From Thermoleophilaceae bacterium (lineage in GTDB: Bacteria; Actinomycetota; Thermoleophilia; Solirubrobacterales; Thermoleophilaceae), in assembly GCA_030446485.1 (NCBI GenBank), contig JAUJNF010000002.1, forward strand, positions 186,001-250,000: 64,000 nucleotides of DNA. The letters run 5' to 3'. The notes beneath the pieces were generated by a model. That model saw only the letters and a list, made by a program, of their open reading frames with translations, did no database searches and was not told the origin of the DNA. The translations under genes were made by a program, and so were the position numbers. Of this stretch, positions 36,420 through 44,769 are shown piece by piece. Each line of letters opens with the position of its first letter. The first letter of the stretch is position 1.

Positions 36420-37019
36420 TCAGGCGACTCGACGAGCAAGCTCGGGGTACAGCAGCACGAGTCCGTCGCCATCCAGCTCGAGTTCCCCGACGAAGCCGCG
36501 GTGCTCGCCGACGTAGCGAACTACGGTGCGATCGTCGCGGCGCCCAACATGCTCATAGCGCTGGCGGGAGGGATGCAGCCCGAGATCCGGCACCGATACC
36601 CACGCCATGAGGAAGTCCACGCCGCCAGGGCGGAGGTGAAGCTGATGCCGGCGGACGGGCATCACGTTGGTGAGAGGGCAAAGGCCGAGGTCGCAGTCGA
36701 GTGCGCCCCTCACACGAGCGGCTTCGCCACCCGGCGGGGGCAGCGCGACGTCGCCCGCTGCCGCAGACGTCGCCGTCCACCTGCCCTCGCCGTCGTGGCG
36801 CAGCTCCAGTTCGCGCGTCCACTCCGCGCCTCGAGCCCGGACGAGCAAACGCCGGGTGATCCATCCGCCGGCTACCTCGAGCTCGTAGTCGAGTCGATAG
36901 GAGCGCGGATCCACGCCGATTTGAGTGCCTTCGGCCCGTAGGGAGTCGGCCCCCAGCTCGACCGCTGCCGCCTCGGCTCGCCAAGCCTCGAGCCCGCTCC
37001 AGATCAGCAGCCGATGCAC
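36420..37019 (-). CDS. Putative glycolipid-binding protein (PF06475-like)
   Basis: This is a beta-rich cytosolic protein of about 199 aa resembling the putative glycolipid-binding family (formerly DUF1089). It has the opening WSGLEAWRAEAAAVELGADS, YRLDYELEVAGGWITRRLLV, the middle CDLGLCPLTNVMPVRRHQL, and the final FVGELELDGDGLVLLYPELA. The start is GTG 37019, after GGAGGG. The biochemical role of the family is not well established. It lies 19 nt after the acetyltransferase gene and may be co-transcribed with greA2 and that gene. Confidence 0.75.
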   Translation of the reverse strand: MHRLLIWSGLEAWRAEAAAVELGADSLRAEGTQIGVDPRSYRLDYELEVAGGWITRRLLVRARGAEWTRELELRHDGEGRWTATSAAAGDVALPPPGGEAARVRGALDCDLGLCPLTNVMPVRRHQLHLRPGGVDFLMAWVSVPDLGLHPSRQRYEHVGRRDDRTVVRYVGEHRGFVGELELDGDGLVLLYPELARRVA

Positions 37020-37038
37020 GCCCTCCGACCGTCCCGCC

Positions 37039-37533
37039 TCAGAACTCCAGCTCGTAGAACAGCGAGCGGGCCTTTTCCTTGCCCTCGATCTCATTGGCGA
37101 ACCCGACGCTCTCGTAGAGGGAGCGGGCCGCGGTGTCGTCCTCGCCCGTGACCACCTCCATGCCCGCGGCGCCTCGCTCGCGCGCCAGCTCGAGGGTGGC
37201 GTTCATCAGGGCGCGACCGACGCCCTCGCCGCGGCGGTCGGGCACGACGTACAGCTCCTCGAGGTAGCCGACGGGCTCGTCGGCCCAGACCGAGGGGCGG
37301 AAGGAGACCTGGGCGAAGCCGTCGGGGCCCGCTCCGCCCAGCAGGTAGGTCATCGCGCCGCTCTCGATGAAGGCGAGGACCCGGCGAGAGAGGACGTCGG
37401 TGCCCGGGGTCGGCTCGGAGAACTCGGTATTGAAGTCGTGCAGCATGCGCGCGATCAGCGGAGCGTCGCCAGTGTTCGCCCGTCGCACCATCTGGCGAGG
37501 CTTACGAACGGCTTCGACTCCGTCGTCACTCAA
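37039..37533 (-). CDS. GNAT-family N-acetyltransferase
   Basis: This 164-aa protein is an acetyl-CoA-dependent acyltransferase of unknown substrate. The GNAT core is clear: VGYLEELYVVPDRRGEGVGRA supplies the acetyl-CoA-binding loop Arg-Arg-Gly-Glu-Gly-Val-Gly. SLYESVGFANEIEGKEK forms the last strands. The start is TTG 37533, overlapping the greA2 stop by 8 nt; a GTG a few codons inside is an alternative. Overlap with greA2 implies translational coupling. Confidence 0.85.
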   Translation of the reverse strand: MSDDGVEAVRKPRQMVRRANTGDAPLIARMLHDFNTEFSEPTPGTDVLSRRVLAFIESGAMTYLLGGAGPDGFAQVSFRPSVWADEPVGYLEELYVVPDRRGEGVGRALMNATLELARERGAAGMEVVTGEDDTAARSLYESVGFANEIEGKEKARSLFYELEF

Positions 37534-37987
37534 CCGCGACCACCTTCATCCGCCGCTCCCCGCCGGGCGTCTGGATCACCGCCACGTCGCCGGCCCGACG
37601 GCCCTGTAGGGCGGCTCCCACCGGGCCCTCGACCGACAGCAGCCCCTGTGCCGGTGAGGCCTCGCGCGAGGACACGAGCCTGTAGGTGAGGGGCTTGCCG
37701 GTCTGCTCGTCCTCGACCTGCACGGTGGAGCCGAAGCCGGCGACCTCGCCGCGGGTGACCTCCACGACGGTGGCGGTGGTCAGGCGCTCGCGCAGGACCG
37801 CGATGCGCGTCTCGAGATGCCCCTGCGCCTCCTTGGCCGCGTGGTACTCGCCGTTCTCCTTGAGGTCCCCCCACTCGCGCGCCGTCTTGATCTGGGCCGC
37901 GATCTCGGCGCGCTTGTTGCTCTCGAGGTCCTCGATCTCGGCTTTGAGAGCCTCCAGGCCCTCGGCGGTCATCACGTTGTTGTCCAT
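37526..37987 (-). CDS. greA: Transcription elongation factor GreA (copy 2)
   Basis: This 153-aa protein is a second GreA-family transcript-cleavage factor. The coiled-coil tip carries EWGDLKENGEYHAAKEAQGH with the acidic D/E pair. The C-terminal domain has SVEGPVGAALQGRRAGDVAV. Its length and N-terminus (MDNNVMTAEGLEALKAEIED) fit canonical GreA better than the dcw-linked copy at 10461. One of the two may have a specialised role. ATG 37987 is used. It leads the greA-GNAT-glycolipid-binding gene run. Confidence 0.92.
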   Translation of the reverse strand: MDNNVMTAEGLEALKAEIEDLESNKRAEIAAQIKTAREWGDLKENGEYHAAKEAQGHLETRIAVLRERLTTATVVEVTRGEVAGFGSTVQVEDEQTGKPLTYRLVSSREASPAQGLLSVEGPVGAALQGRRAGDVAVIQTPGGERRMKVVAVE

Positions 37988-38115
37988 CGGGATGACGGTA
38001 CTGCGTGGGAGGAGCAGGGTGCCCGCTCACGACAGCCTCATCGACTAGGTTCGCACTGAATGACCTCAGGAACGCAAGCCGCCCGGCGCGAGAACCCGAG
38101 CTGAGCGCCCGGGAC

Positions 38116-38823
38116 ATGGCCACCGACCGACCCGTCGCGCTCGTGAGCGGCTCGAACCGCGGGATCGGACGCGAGATCGCGCGGCAGCTCGCCGGGCGTG
38201 GCAACCACGTGGTGGTCACCGCCCGCGACGAGCGGGCCGCCGAACAGGCCGCCGCGGAGCTCGTCCGCGGCGGCGGCGAGGTCACCGCCGCTCAGCTGGA
38301 CGTGGCCGACCCGGCCAGCGTCAAGCGCCTGCGCGAGCGGATAGAGGCCGACCTGGGTCGCCTCGACGTGCTCGTGAACAACGCGGGTGTCATCGGCGAC
38401 ACCTCGGCGAGCGCCGCGACCGCCGACCTCGAGGACGTCCGGGACACCCTCGAGACCAACCTGTTCGGCGCCTGGCGTCTCACCCAGTCGTTCCTGCCGC
38501 TGCTGCGCCGCAGCGGCGCTGGGCGCATCGTGAACGTCTCGACCGGAATGGGCCAGCTCGCGGAGATGGGCAGCGGAGCGCCCGCCTACCGGATCTCGAA
38601 GACTGCCCTCAACGCCCTCACGCGGGTGCTCGCCAACGAGGAGCGCGAGGCCGGCATCCTCGTGAACTGCCTGAACCCCGGCTGGGTGAAGACCGACATG
38701 GGCGGGCCGGCGGCGAACAGGTCCGTCGAGGACGGGGCCGACACCGCGGTCTGGCTCGCGACGCTGTCGGAGGGCGGACCGACAGGCGGCTTCTTCAAGG
38801 ACCGCCAGGCGATCCCGTGGTGA
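38116..38823 (+). CDS. Short-chain dehydrogenase/reductase
   Basis: This is a classical SDR oxidoreductase of about 235 aa. It has NAD(P)-binding VSGSNRGIGREIARQL, the structural LVNNAGVIGDTS, catalytic Ser region IVNVSTGMGQ, and YRISKTALNALTRVLANE with the YxxxK pair. LNPGWVKTDMGGP follows. Carbonyl reductase-like SDRs share the NPGWVKTDMGG motif. The substrate cannot be predicted. The start is ATG 38116. Confidence 0.88.
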   Translation: MATDRPVALVSGSNRGIGREIARQLAGRGNHVVVTARDERAAEQAAAELVRGGGEVTAAQLDVADPASVKRLRERIEADLGRLDVLVNNAGVIGDTSASAATADLEDVRDTLETNLFGAWRLTQSFLPLLRRSGAGRIVNVSTGMGQLAEMGSGAPAYRISKTALNALTRVLANEEREAGILVNCLNPGWVKTDMGGPAANRSVEDGADTAVWLATLSEGGPTGGFFKDRQAIPW

Positions 38824-38838
38824 GGCCCCGCTAGCGAC

Positions 38839-39114
38839 TCACCTGTCGCTTCTCAGCTCCGTGCCGCCGGGCGGGGCCTCGGCCTCCGCTGCGCCCGGGA
38901 CGGGAGGATCGGCCTCGATCTCGCCCTGGACGATGCGCCCGACACGCGCCGCCGCCATGTACCAGTCGCCCTCGGCACCGCTCACGTAGAGCCCGTCGAA
39001 GATGTCGGCGGTGGTGTCGCCGACCACCTCACGCACCTCCCCAAGGCGGTTGCCGGCGCGATCGACGACCGCCCACCCGGATTCCACGAGCAGCCAGGAG
39101 ACGGGGGCGGCCAT
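38839..39114 (-). CDS. PRC-barrel-like small protein
   Basis: This 91-aa protein has a PRC-barrel-like core: GWAVVDRAGNRLGEVREVVG is followed by FDGLYVSGAEGDWYMAAARV and VGRIVQGEIE. Such domains occur in small proteins of unknown role in actinobacteria and in RNA- or photosystem-related proteins. The tail (PPVPGAAEAEAPPGG) is disordered. ATG 39114 is used. It sits downstream of the secreted GGGDF-repeat protein by 19 nt and may share its transcript. Confidence 0.65.
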   Translation of the reverse strand: MAAPVSWLLVESGWAVVDRAGNRLGEVREVVGDTTADIFDGLYVSGAEGDWYMAAARVGRIVQGEIEADPPVPGAAEAEAPPGGTELRSDR

Positions 39115-39133
39115 CTACCGCACGTTGAGCGGC

Positions 39134-40468
39134 TCAGAAATCGCCGCCGCCGAAGTCGCCACCGCCGAAGTCGCCCCCTCCGAAATCTCCGCCGCCGAAG
39201 TCACCGCCGCCGAAGTCGCCCTCGCCGGCCATCGCCTCGTCGGCCCCGAAGCCCCCGCCGAAGCCGAACCCGAGACCCCCGCCCAGCGCCGAGCCGATGA
39301 GCAGGCCGGGCAGCAGTCCTCCGCCCATGCCGCCGTAGAAGCCGCCGGCCCACGGCCCGTACGCCGGGCCGGCGTTCCAGTACGGCGTGGGCTCCCCGCC
39401 GACCATCACCTGGCGGGCCGCCGGATCCTGGCCCTCCTCGATGCGCAGGGCGTCGGCCGCGCACGCCGGCACCGGTCGCGGGAGGCCACCGTCGGGGGAC
39501 CACTCCACCTCGCGCGCGGACGGTCCGTGACGCGGGTCGAAGAAGCAGGGCGGCGTCCGCTCCGGGGGCTCGCGCCCCTCGACGCGGGCCTTGGCCGACG
39601 CCATCGCGTACCGGCCCTCCTCGAGGGCCGCCGTGACCGCCTCCATGTCCTGCGGCCGGCGGGCGCGCTCGAGCGCCTGGTTGGCGGTTTCGTAGGAGCG
39701 CACGGCCTGCCCGTAGTCCGCCTTGGCCGCGGGGTCCACGCCCGGCATCTCCATGTCGAGGTCGAGCGAGCGGATGTCGTCGCCGAGCGCCACGAGGTCG
39801 TCACGGGCGAACTCGCGCACCTCGTCGACGTCCTCCTGCTCCTGCTGCTGCAGCCGCCGGCGCCGGCGCCGGTTGGAGAGGGCGACGGCTCCAACGCCGC
39901 CACCGACGAGCGCGAGGAGGACCCAGCCGCCGTTTCCGCCGCCGTTTCCGCCGCCGTCGCCGTTGCCACCGCCCTCGCCACCGGACTCACGTTGGCCGCG
40001 GCGCCGCTCGGCGACGCGTCCGATGAAGTCCGCCAGCACCGCCTCGACGCCACGACCCTGGTTGGCCGCGACGGCGTCATCGGCGAGGTCCCCCACCCGT
40101 GTGTCCGTGTTGCCGGCGCTCACGCGCTCTCCGATCACCACGGCGTAGGTGCCGGGACGCCTGAGCGCCGCGACCACGAGTCGCGCCACGCCCTCGGGAT
40201 CGCCGCCCGCCTCGTTCGCCGCCTCCTCCGGAAGCACCGCGATGTAGGTGGGTCCGGCGCCGGTGTCGGCTATGCGGTCGCGCAACCGGTCGGCGCCCTG
40301 CTCGTCGATCGCGGCCTCGGCCGCTGGGTCGACGTACACGGGATCGCCGGCGAGCGCCGCAGCGGCCCGGTCGACGATCGGCCCGGCGAACGCCACGCTC
40401 GGGCCGAGGGCGCAGGCGGCGAGTGCCACCACGGTGACCATCAGGAAGCGCTGCGTCGAGCGAAACAT
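39134..40468 (-). CDS. Secreted TPM-like membrane protein with C-terminal GGGDF repeats
   Basis: This 444-aa protein has a signal peptide (MFRSTQRFLMVTVVALAACA) and a TPM/YgcG-like extracellular domain (LPEEAANEAGGDPEGVARLV and following). A Gly/Asn-rich spacer, a membrane helix (GGWVLLALVGGGVGAVALS) with a following basic stop-transfer, and a cytoplasmic helical region come next. The C-terminus is Gly-rich with five GGGDF repeats, the kind of tail found in other TPM proteins. ATG 40468 follows AGGAG. The function is unknown; TPM-domain proteins have been linked to membrane-protein or photosystem maintenance. Confidence 0.75.
   Translation of the reverse strand: MFRSTQRFLMVTVVALAACALGPSVAFAGPIVDRAAAALAGDPVYVDPAAEAAIDEQGADRLRDRIADTGAGPTYIAVLPEEAANEAGGDPEGVARLVVAALRRPGTYAVVIGERVSAGNTDTRVGDLADDAVAANQGRGVEAVLADFIGRVAERRRGQRESGGEGGGNGDGGGNGGGNGGWVLLALVGGGVGAVALSNRRRRRRLQQQEQEDVDEVREFARDDLVALGDDIRSLDLDMEMPGVDPAAKADYGQAVRSYETANQALERARRPQDMEAVTAALEEGRYAMASAKARVEGREPPERTPPCFFDPRHGPSAREVEWSPDGGLPRPVPACAADALRIEEGQDPAARQVMVGGEPTPYWNAGPAYGPWAGGFYGGMGGGLLPGLLIGSALGGGLGFGFGGGFGADEAMAGEGDFGGGDFGGGDFGGGDFGGGDFGGGDF
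39137..39226 (-). repeat. 15-bp tandem repeats encoding GGGDF
   Basis: About five 15-bp units, with drift at third positions, encode consecutive GGGDF pentapeptides at the end of the TPM-like protein. They are coding repeats, not an intergenic array. Confidence 0.9.
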
Positions 40469-40610
40469 GTCTCTCCTGAAGGTAGCCGCATGCGAAGCAA
40501 GTGACGAAGGGCCTTGACCGGCACCCACGCGGCACCGGGCCGGATACCCTCACTCGATCTCCTCCACGAGCCTCCATCCCGCCGAGAACCGCGGCTACCG
40601 CGAGCTGTAC

Positions 40611-41141
40611 GTGTCCGCACAGGAGCTGACCCGGCACTGGTCCGGACTGGTCGAGCTGCTAGGCGATCCGGACGTGGCCAAGGCGCTCAACGGGGGTGTG
40701 TCCGCCGCCGACCGGCTGCTCCGCGAGCTGGCCGAGCTCACGCCCCGGTACGGGCTCTACGGCGAGCACGCCGCGCGCGGGCTCGGTGCGCGGGTGGGTG
40801 GCGTGCGCAGCACGGTGCGCGATCGCTTCCTCGAGCGCAACCAGGCGCTGCGCCTCGCGCTGCTGGAGGTCCAGCACGTGCGCACGCTCGTGACCTACCT
40901 CACCACCGTGGCCGAGGCCCGCTCCGACGACACGCTCACGGCCTTTGGCAAGTCATGGCAGCGCCGGCTCACCACGGTGGAGCGGCAGATGCGCACCGCG
41001 GCGGTCGAGAGCGGGCGCAACCCCGATCTCGCCGTCGCACCGCTCGATGCCTCCACGGCGGGGCGGGCCGGGCAGCGGGTGGCGTACTCGGTGGGCGCCG
41101 TGGGAGAGTGGATCGACCGGCGGATGGCCGGCCGGAGCTGA
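40611..41141 (+). CDS. Hypothetical helical protein upstream of a squalene/phytoene synthase
   Basis: I do not recognise this 176-aa protein. It is alpha-helical and basic, without signal peptide or membrane helix. It contains ALNGGVSAADRLLRELAELT, RFLERNQALRLALLEVQHVR and a C-terminal GQRVAYSVGAVGEWIDRRMA. GTG 40611 is the best start. Its TGA overlaps the ATG of the phytoene/squalene synthase gene (TGATG), so the two are translationally coupled. A role with the terpenoid enzymes is an inference from that coupling only. Confidence 0.65.
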   Translation: MSAQELTRHWSGLVELLGDPDVAKALNGGVSAADRLLRELAELTPRYGLYGEHAARGLGARVGGVRSTVRDRFLERNQALRLALLEVQHVRTLVTYLTTVAEARSDDTLTAFGKSWQRRLTTVERQMRTAAVESGRNPDLAVAPLDASTAGRAGQRVAYSVGAVGEWIDRRMAGRS

Positions 41142-42028
41142 TGGGCGGCGGCACCGACGGCACGGTCCACGCCGACCTCACCGCCGCCTACGACACCTGC
41201 CGGCGCATACAGCGCCGCCACGATCCCACCTACTACTACGCGACCCTGCGCCTGCCGCGCGAGGTGCGTCCGGCGGTGCACGCGCTCTATGGCTACGTCC
41301 GCGGCGCCGACGAGATGGTCGACGGGCCTCGCCGCTCCCCGGATCCCGCCGTGCGACGCGCCGCACTCGACGGCTGGCAGTCGGCGCTCGAGCACGGCCT
41401 GGCCACCGGTGGGTCCCCCCAGCCGGTGATCGCGGCTCTGGTGGACGCGGGGCGCCGCCACGACCTGCCGCTCGAGCAGCTGCGCACCTACATGGGGTCG
41501 ATGAGGGTGGACTGCGATCGCGTGCGCATCGAGAGCCGCGCCGAGCTCGACCGCTACATGCAGGGCAGCGCCGCCTCGGTCGGCCGCATCATGGCCCCGT
41601 TGCTGGGCGCGCCCGCGGAGCTCCACGAGGAGTTCGCGCGCCTGGGCGTGGCCTTCCAGCTCACCAACTTCATCCGCGACGTGCGCGAGGACTGGGAGCT
41701 CGACCGCGTGTACCTGCCGCGCGAGGAGCGCACGCGCTTCGGGGTCGAGGACCACGCGATCGCGTCCGGGCACGCCACTCCCGGCTTTCGCCAGCTGATG
41801 GCGCTCGAGGTCGAGCGGGCGCGCGCGCTGTTCCACGTCACTGCGCCCGCCGTCGACGGGGTGCCGGCCTCGGTGCGGCCCGGGATCCGACTGGCGCGCA
41901 CCGTCTACCTGCGCGTGCTCGATCGCGTGGAGGCGCTCGACTTCGACGTGCTGCGCCGCCGGGTGCGGCCCTCGCCGTGGCAGATCGGCCGCGCGGCGCT
42001 CGGTGCCGTGAGCCCGCGGCAGGCCTAG
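41141..42028 (+). CDS. Phytoene/squalene synthase family protein
   Basis: This 295-aa trans-isoprenyl diphosphate synthase condenses two prenyl diphosphates head-to-head. The first Asp-rich motif is YVRGADEMVDGPRR. The second is FQLTNFIRDVREDWELDRVY. YYYATLRLPREVRPAVHALY and MQGSAASVGRIMAPLLGAP also match the family. Whether it makes phytoene (C40) or squalene (C30) cannot be settled by eye. ATG 41141 overlaps the upstream stop. It is followed 3 nt later by a FAD-dependent reductase gene, consistent with carotenoid or other isoprenoid tailoring. Confidence 0.88.
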   Translation: MGGGTDGTVHADLTAAYDTCRRIQRRHDPTYYYATLRLPREVRPAVHALYGYVRGADEMVDGPRRSPDPAVRRAALDGWQSALEHGLATGGSPQPVIAALVDAGRRHDLPLEQLRTYMGSMRVDCDRVRIESRAELDRYMQGSAASVGRIMAPLLGAPAELHEEFARLGVAFQLTNFIRDVREDWELDRVYLPREERTRFGVEDHAIASGHATPGFRQLMALEVERARALFHVTAPAVDGVPASVRPGIRLARTVYLRVLDRVEALDFDVLRRRVRPSPWQIGRAALGAVSPRQA

Positions 42029-42031
42029 CGC

Positions 42032-43189
42032 GTGCCGCGCCGGGCCACCACCCGAGGCGATGAGCGCACCTCGCTCGACGGCCTGTCGGCCGACGTGCTC
42101 ATCTGCGGGGCGAGCTTCGCGGGTCTCGCGGTGGCTCGCGAGCTTCAGCGCGGCGCTTCCTCCGGCGACGTGCGTGTGCTGATCGTCGACCGCTACGAGG
42201 TCGGCGAGCGCGCCACGTCGGCCTGCGCGGCACCTACGCCGTGGCTCGAGGCCATGGGCGTGGACGGGGCGATCCGGCAGGAGATCCCGTGCATGACCTT
42301 CACCACCCCCCACGGCTCGGCGCGCCACCGGCTGCCGTGGAGCTGGTCGTCCTTCGACTACCGCGAGCTGTGCCGGCTGCTGTTCGAGCAGACGAACGCA
42401 CGTTTCGAGACCGCGAAGGTCGAGGGTCGCACCGGCCACACGGTGCACACCGACCGCGGCCACCTGACGGCACCGCTGATCGTGGACGCCCTCGGATGGC
42501 GCCGCGTGCTGGCGGCCGATGGCTACCAGCCGCCCGACGCGCCGCTCTCGCGCGGCCTCGAGGTGCATCCCGACGGCGGTGGCGAGGACCTCGACGTGTG
42601 GATCGACCGCTCGCTCGTGCGCCGCGGCTACCTGTGGAGCGTGCCGGCGGCCGGCGAGCAGCGCGTGGGCGCGGGCTCCTACGAGCCCCGCCATCACGTG
42701 AAGGAGGCGACCGTGGAGCTGGCCGGACGGCTAGACGTAGAGCCCGTGCGCTTCCAGGGCAACTGGTTCCCGCACCGCCTCAGGCGCGCCGCCGAGGACG
42801 GCGTGTTCTTCGTGGGCGACTCGGCGGGCCACTGCTTTGCGTTGTCGGGAGAGGGCATTCGCACCGCGTTCTACTTCGGCATCGCCTGCGGGCGGGAGCT
42901 CGATCGCGTGCTGACGGGCGCCGCCACGCGCGAGCAGGCGCTGCGCGCCTACGCGGCGTTCAGCGCCTCCCACGCGCGCGCCTTCGGGCTGGCCCTGCAG
43001 GCTCAGCGGCTCATGCCCGCGCTGCCGCCGCGGCTACTGACGCTGGTGCTGCGCGCTATGAGCCGGCAGTCGGTGGTGGACCGCTCGTTCGGTTGGTACC
43101 TGGATCAGGCGCACCCGTCGTTCGCGGGGGAGCCGAGCGGCGCGCGGGAGCCGAGCGGCGCGCCGCGGCCCGTCGCGGCCGCCGCCTGA
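42032..43189 (+). CDS. FAD-dependent oxidoreductase, geranylgeranyl reductase-like
   Basis: This 385-aa flavoprotein has an N-terminal FAD loop, ADVLICGASFAGLAVARELQ, and the family motif FFVGDSAGHCFALSGEGIRT, which binds the FAD pyrophosphate. It resembles geranylgeranyl-reductase/halogenase-like enzymes that reduce or modify prenyl chains. It directly follows the squalene/phytoene synthase gene, so an isoprenoid substrate is likely. GTG 42032 is the probable start. The C-terminus has a short duplicated GEPSGAREPSGA segment. The stop codon lies within a strong inverted repeat. Confidence 0.8.
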   Translation: MPRRATTRGDERTSLDGLSADVLICGASFAGLAVARELQRGASSGDVRVLIVDRYEVGERATSACAAPTPWLEAMGVDGAIRQEIPCMTFTTPHGSARHRLPWSWSSFDYRELCRLLFEQTNARFETAKVEGRTGHTVHTDRGHLTAPLIVDALGWRRVLAADGYQPPDAPLSRGLEVHPDGGGEDLDVWIDRSLVRRGYLWSVPAAGEQRVGAGSYEPRHHVKEATVELAGRLDVEPVRFQGNWFPHRLRRAAEDGVFFVGDSAGHCFALSGEGIRTAFYFGIACGRELDRVLTGAATREQALRAYAAFSASHARAFGLALQAQRLMPALPPRLLTLVLRAMSRQSVVDRSFGWYLDQAHPSFAGEPSGAREPSGAPRPVAAAA

Positions 43190-43205
43190 GCGGCCGCCTC
43201 AGGCG
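43183..43205. terminator. Bidirectional hairpin overlapping both convergent stop codons
   Basis: CGCCTGAG (43183-43190) and CTCAGGCG (43198-43205) are perfect inverted repeats with a 7-nt GC-rich loop. The stem includes the stop codons of both convergent genes. No T-run follows on either side. Confidence 0.5.
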
Positions 43206-43990
43206 TCGCTGGTCGAGACCTCCACCGGCGTGCCGGGCGCCGGATGCCCGAGCCGCTCGGCCGCGCTTCCCCCCCGCAGCAGGAGCTCGTAGAACCGCCG
43301 CTCACCGCCGGCGCGGAGCGGCCAGCCGGCACTGCCGGGCGCAAACGACAGCTCGCCTTCCGGCACCTCGAACGTGCCGTCGCTCACCACCGCGCCGGCC
43401 GTGGCGCCGCCGATCTCGACCTGTACGCGGGTACCGCTCTCGACCGGCGCCTCGCCCCAGCCGGTCTTGACGTTGCCGTACCCGTCGACGTACAGCACCG
43501 CGCGCCCGGGCGGGTCGGGCACCGCGCCGGCGTCGAGGACGTCGCCGAGGGGCGGGCGGTCGTCGAGGGCCAGGCGGGCAATGGCCTCGGGAAAGATGTC
43601 GCGCGAGCGGAACTGCGAGCCGGCGGCCGGCACCTCGACCTCGCGCAGATCGTCGACCTCGTCGCGCACGAAGGAGAAGCACCAGCCGGCGTTCGGACCG
43701 ACGATCAGCGCTCCGGTGGGCGCGCGGCCCGCCACCAGGGCCTCGCCCTCGTTCGCGGCGCGCGGATCGTCGTCGTCGGCCCTTGGGGCGACGTTGTGGA
43801 ACACGATCCGGTCGCTCGGCCCCTCGGTGAGCGCGAGCTGGGCGACGCAGAAGCCGGCGCCCACGGTGTCGAACGGTCCGACGGGGGTCGGCACCACCAT
43901 TGCGTCCGGCAGGTGGCGAACCAGCGCCTGCGCAACCTCGGCGAACGCCAGGTCACCCGTCCCGTAATCGGCAACCACGTGGACGAGCAC
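43199..43990 (-). CDS. SAM hydroxide adenosyltransferase (DUF62 family)
   Basis: This 263-aa protein belongs to the SAM hydrolase/chlorinase/fluorinase superfamily. It has the N-terminal VHVVADYGTGDLAFAEVAQA, FVRDEVDDLREVEVPAAGSQ, FRSRDIFPEAIARLALDD, and VLYVDGYGNVKTGWGEAPVE. These enzymes typically cleave S-adenosylmethionine to adenosine and methionine using water. The halogenase-specific insertion loop is not evident. ATG 43990 is used. The classical TDFG near the N-terminus is replaced by ADYGTGD, an acceptable variant. Confidence 0.8.
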   Translation of the reverse strand: MLVHVVADYGTGDLAFAEVAQALVRHLPDAMVVPTPVGPFDTVGAGFCVAQLALTEGPSDRIVFHNVAPRADDDDPRAANEGEALVAGRAPTGALIVGPNAGWCFSFVRDEVDDLREVEVPAAGSQFRSRDIFPEAIARLALDDRPPLGDVLDAGAVPDPPGRAVLYVDGYGNVKTGWGEAPVESGTRVQVEIGGATAGAVVSDGTFEVPEGELSFAPGSAGWPLRAGGERRFYELLLRGGSAAERLGHPAPGTPVEVSTSDA

Positions 43991-44037
43991 GGCTCGGTAC
44001 TACCCGGCGGTGGCGGCGAGCAACCGCCTCAGCCGGG

Positions 44038-44769
44038 TCACAGCCCGCTGCTCTCCACGCTCGCGTTGCCCACCCTCCGCCGGTCCCCCGGCGGACGCAG
44101 CAGCAGCCTGATCTCCCGGGCGAAGTTCTGCGCCGAGGTCAGGAAGACGGCCTGGCGCGCTGTGACCCTGAGGCTCGCGACCGTGCCGCCGGACGCCGCC
44201 CCACCGTTCCCCTCGCCCCCTCCGGCGAGGCCCCCGTCGCCCGGCCGGGCGCCCAGCAGCTCGACATCCTCGAGGGCCACGTAGCTTCGGCCGGCGCCCG
44301 ATGCCGGTTCGGTGGTCACGAGCACGTCCACGCGTGCGTCGATCCCCGCGCCGGCGAGCGCGTCTCCCCCGGCCACCGCCAGCTCGACCACGCGCTGGCC
44401 GCTGCCGAGAACGGCGCCCTCGCCCTCCGCCCCATCACCGAGCCGGACGTGCGCGGCCGTCACGTATGAGCCGGCCGCGAGCGGCGCCGCGGTGCGCAGG
44501 CCAACCGCCTCCTCCATCGCAGTCAGCGAGTCGACCGGGACGAAGCGCTCGGGCACCTGGCGCACGGCCAGCGCGCCGCGGGCGGTCTTCGGGTTGAGCT
44601 TGGTCTCGGGAGGCAGGTCCCGGGTGGCCACGAGCACGGGAACGGGCGATCCGACCTGCGCCTCCACCTCCCGCGCCTTGCCGCGGACCTGCGAGGCGGC
44701 GAGCCCGCCGCAGGCGACCGCCAGGCATAGGAGCACCAGACCGCGCCGCCGTCGCGCCCGGACGTTCAC
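44038..44769 (-). CDS. CpaB/RcpC-like Flp pilus assembly protein with SAF domain
   Basis: This 243-aa bitopic protein has an N-terminal membrane anchor (RGLVLLCLAVACGGLAASQV), a SAF domain (VPVLVATRDLPPETKLNPKT), and the CpaB domain (GIDARVDVLVTTEPASGAGR). The Gly-rich insert before VASLRVTARQAVFLTSAQNF is unusual. CpaB is a periplasmic or cell-wall component of Tad pili. GTG 44769 overlaps the histidine kinase stop as GTGA. It is about 12 kb from tadABC, so the Tad genes are split. Confidence 0.8.
   Translation of the reverse strand: MNVRARRRRGLVLLCLAVACGGLAASQVRGKAREVEAQVGSPVPVLVATRDLPPETKLNPKTARGALAVRQVPERFVPVDSLTAMEEAVGLRTAAPLAAGSYVTAAHVRLGDGAEGEGAVLGSGQRVVELAVAGGDALAGAGIDARVDVLVTTEPASGAGRSYVALEDVELLGARPGDGGLAGGGEGNGGAASGGTVASLRVTARQAVFLTSAQNFAREIRLLLRPPGDRRRVGNASVESSGL

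Noticed and set aside
38833-38850. Small AGCGAC/GTCGCT hairpin between the SDR and PRC-barrel genes as terminator
   Set aside because: The stem is only 6 bp, overlaps the PRC gene's 3' end and lacks a T-run.
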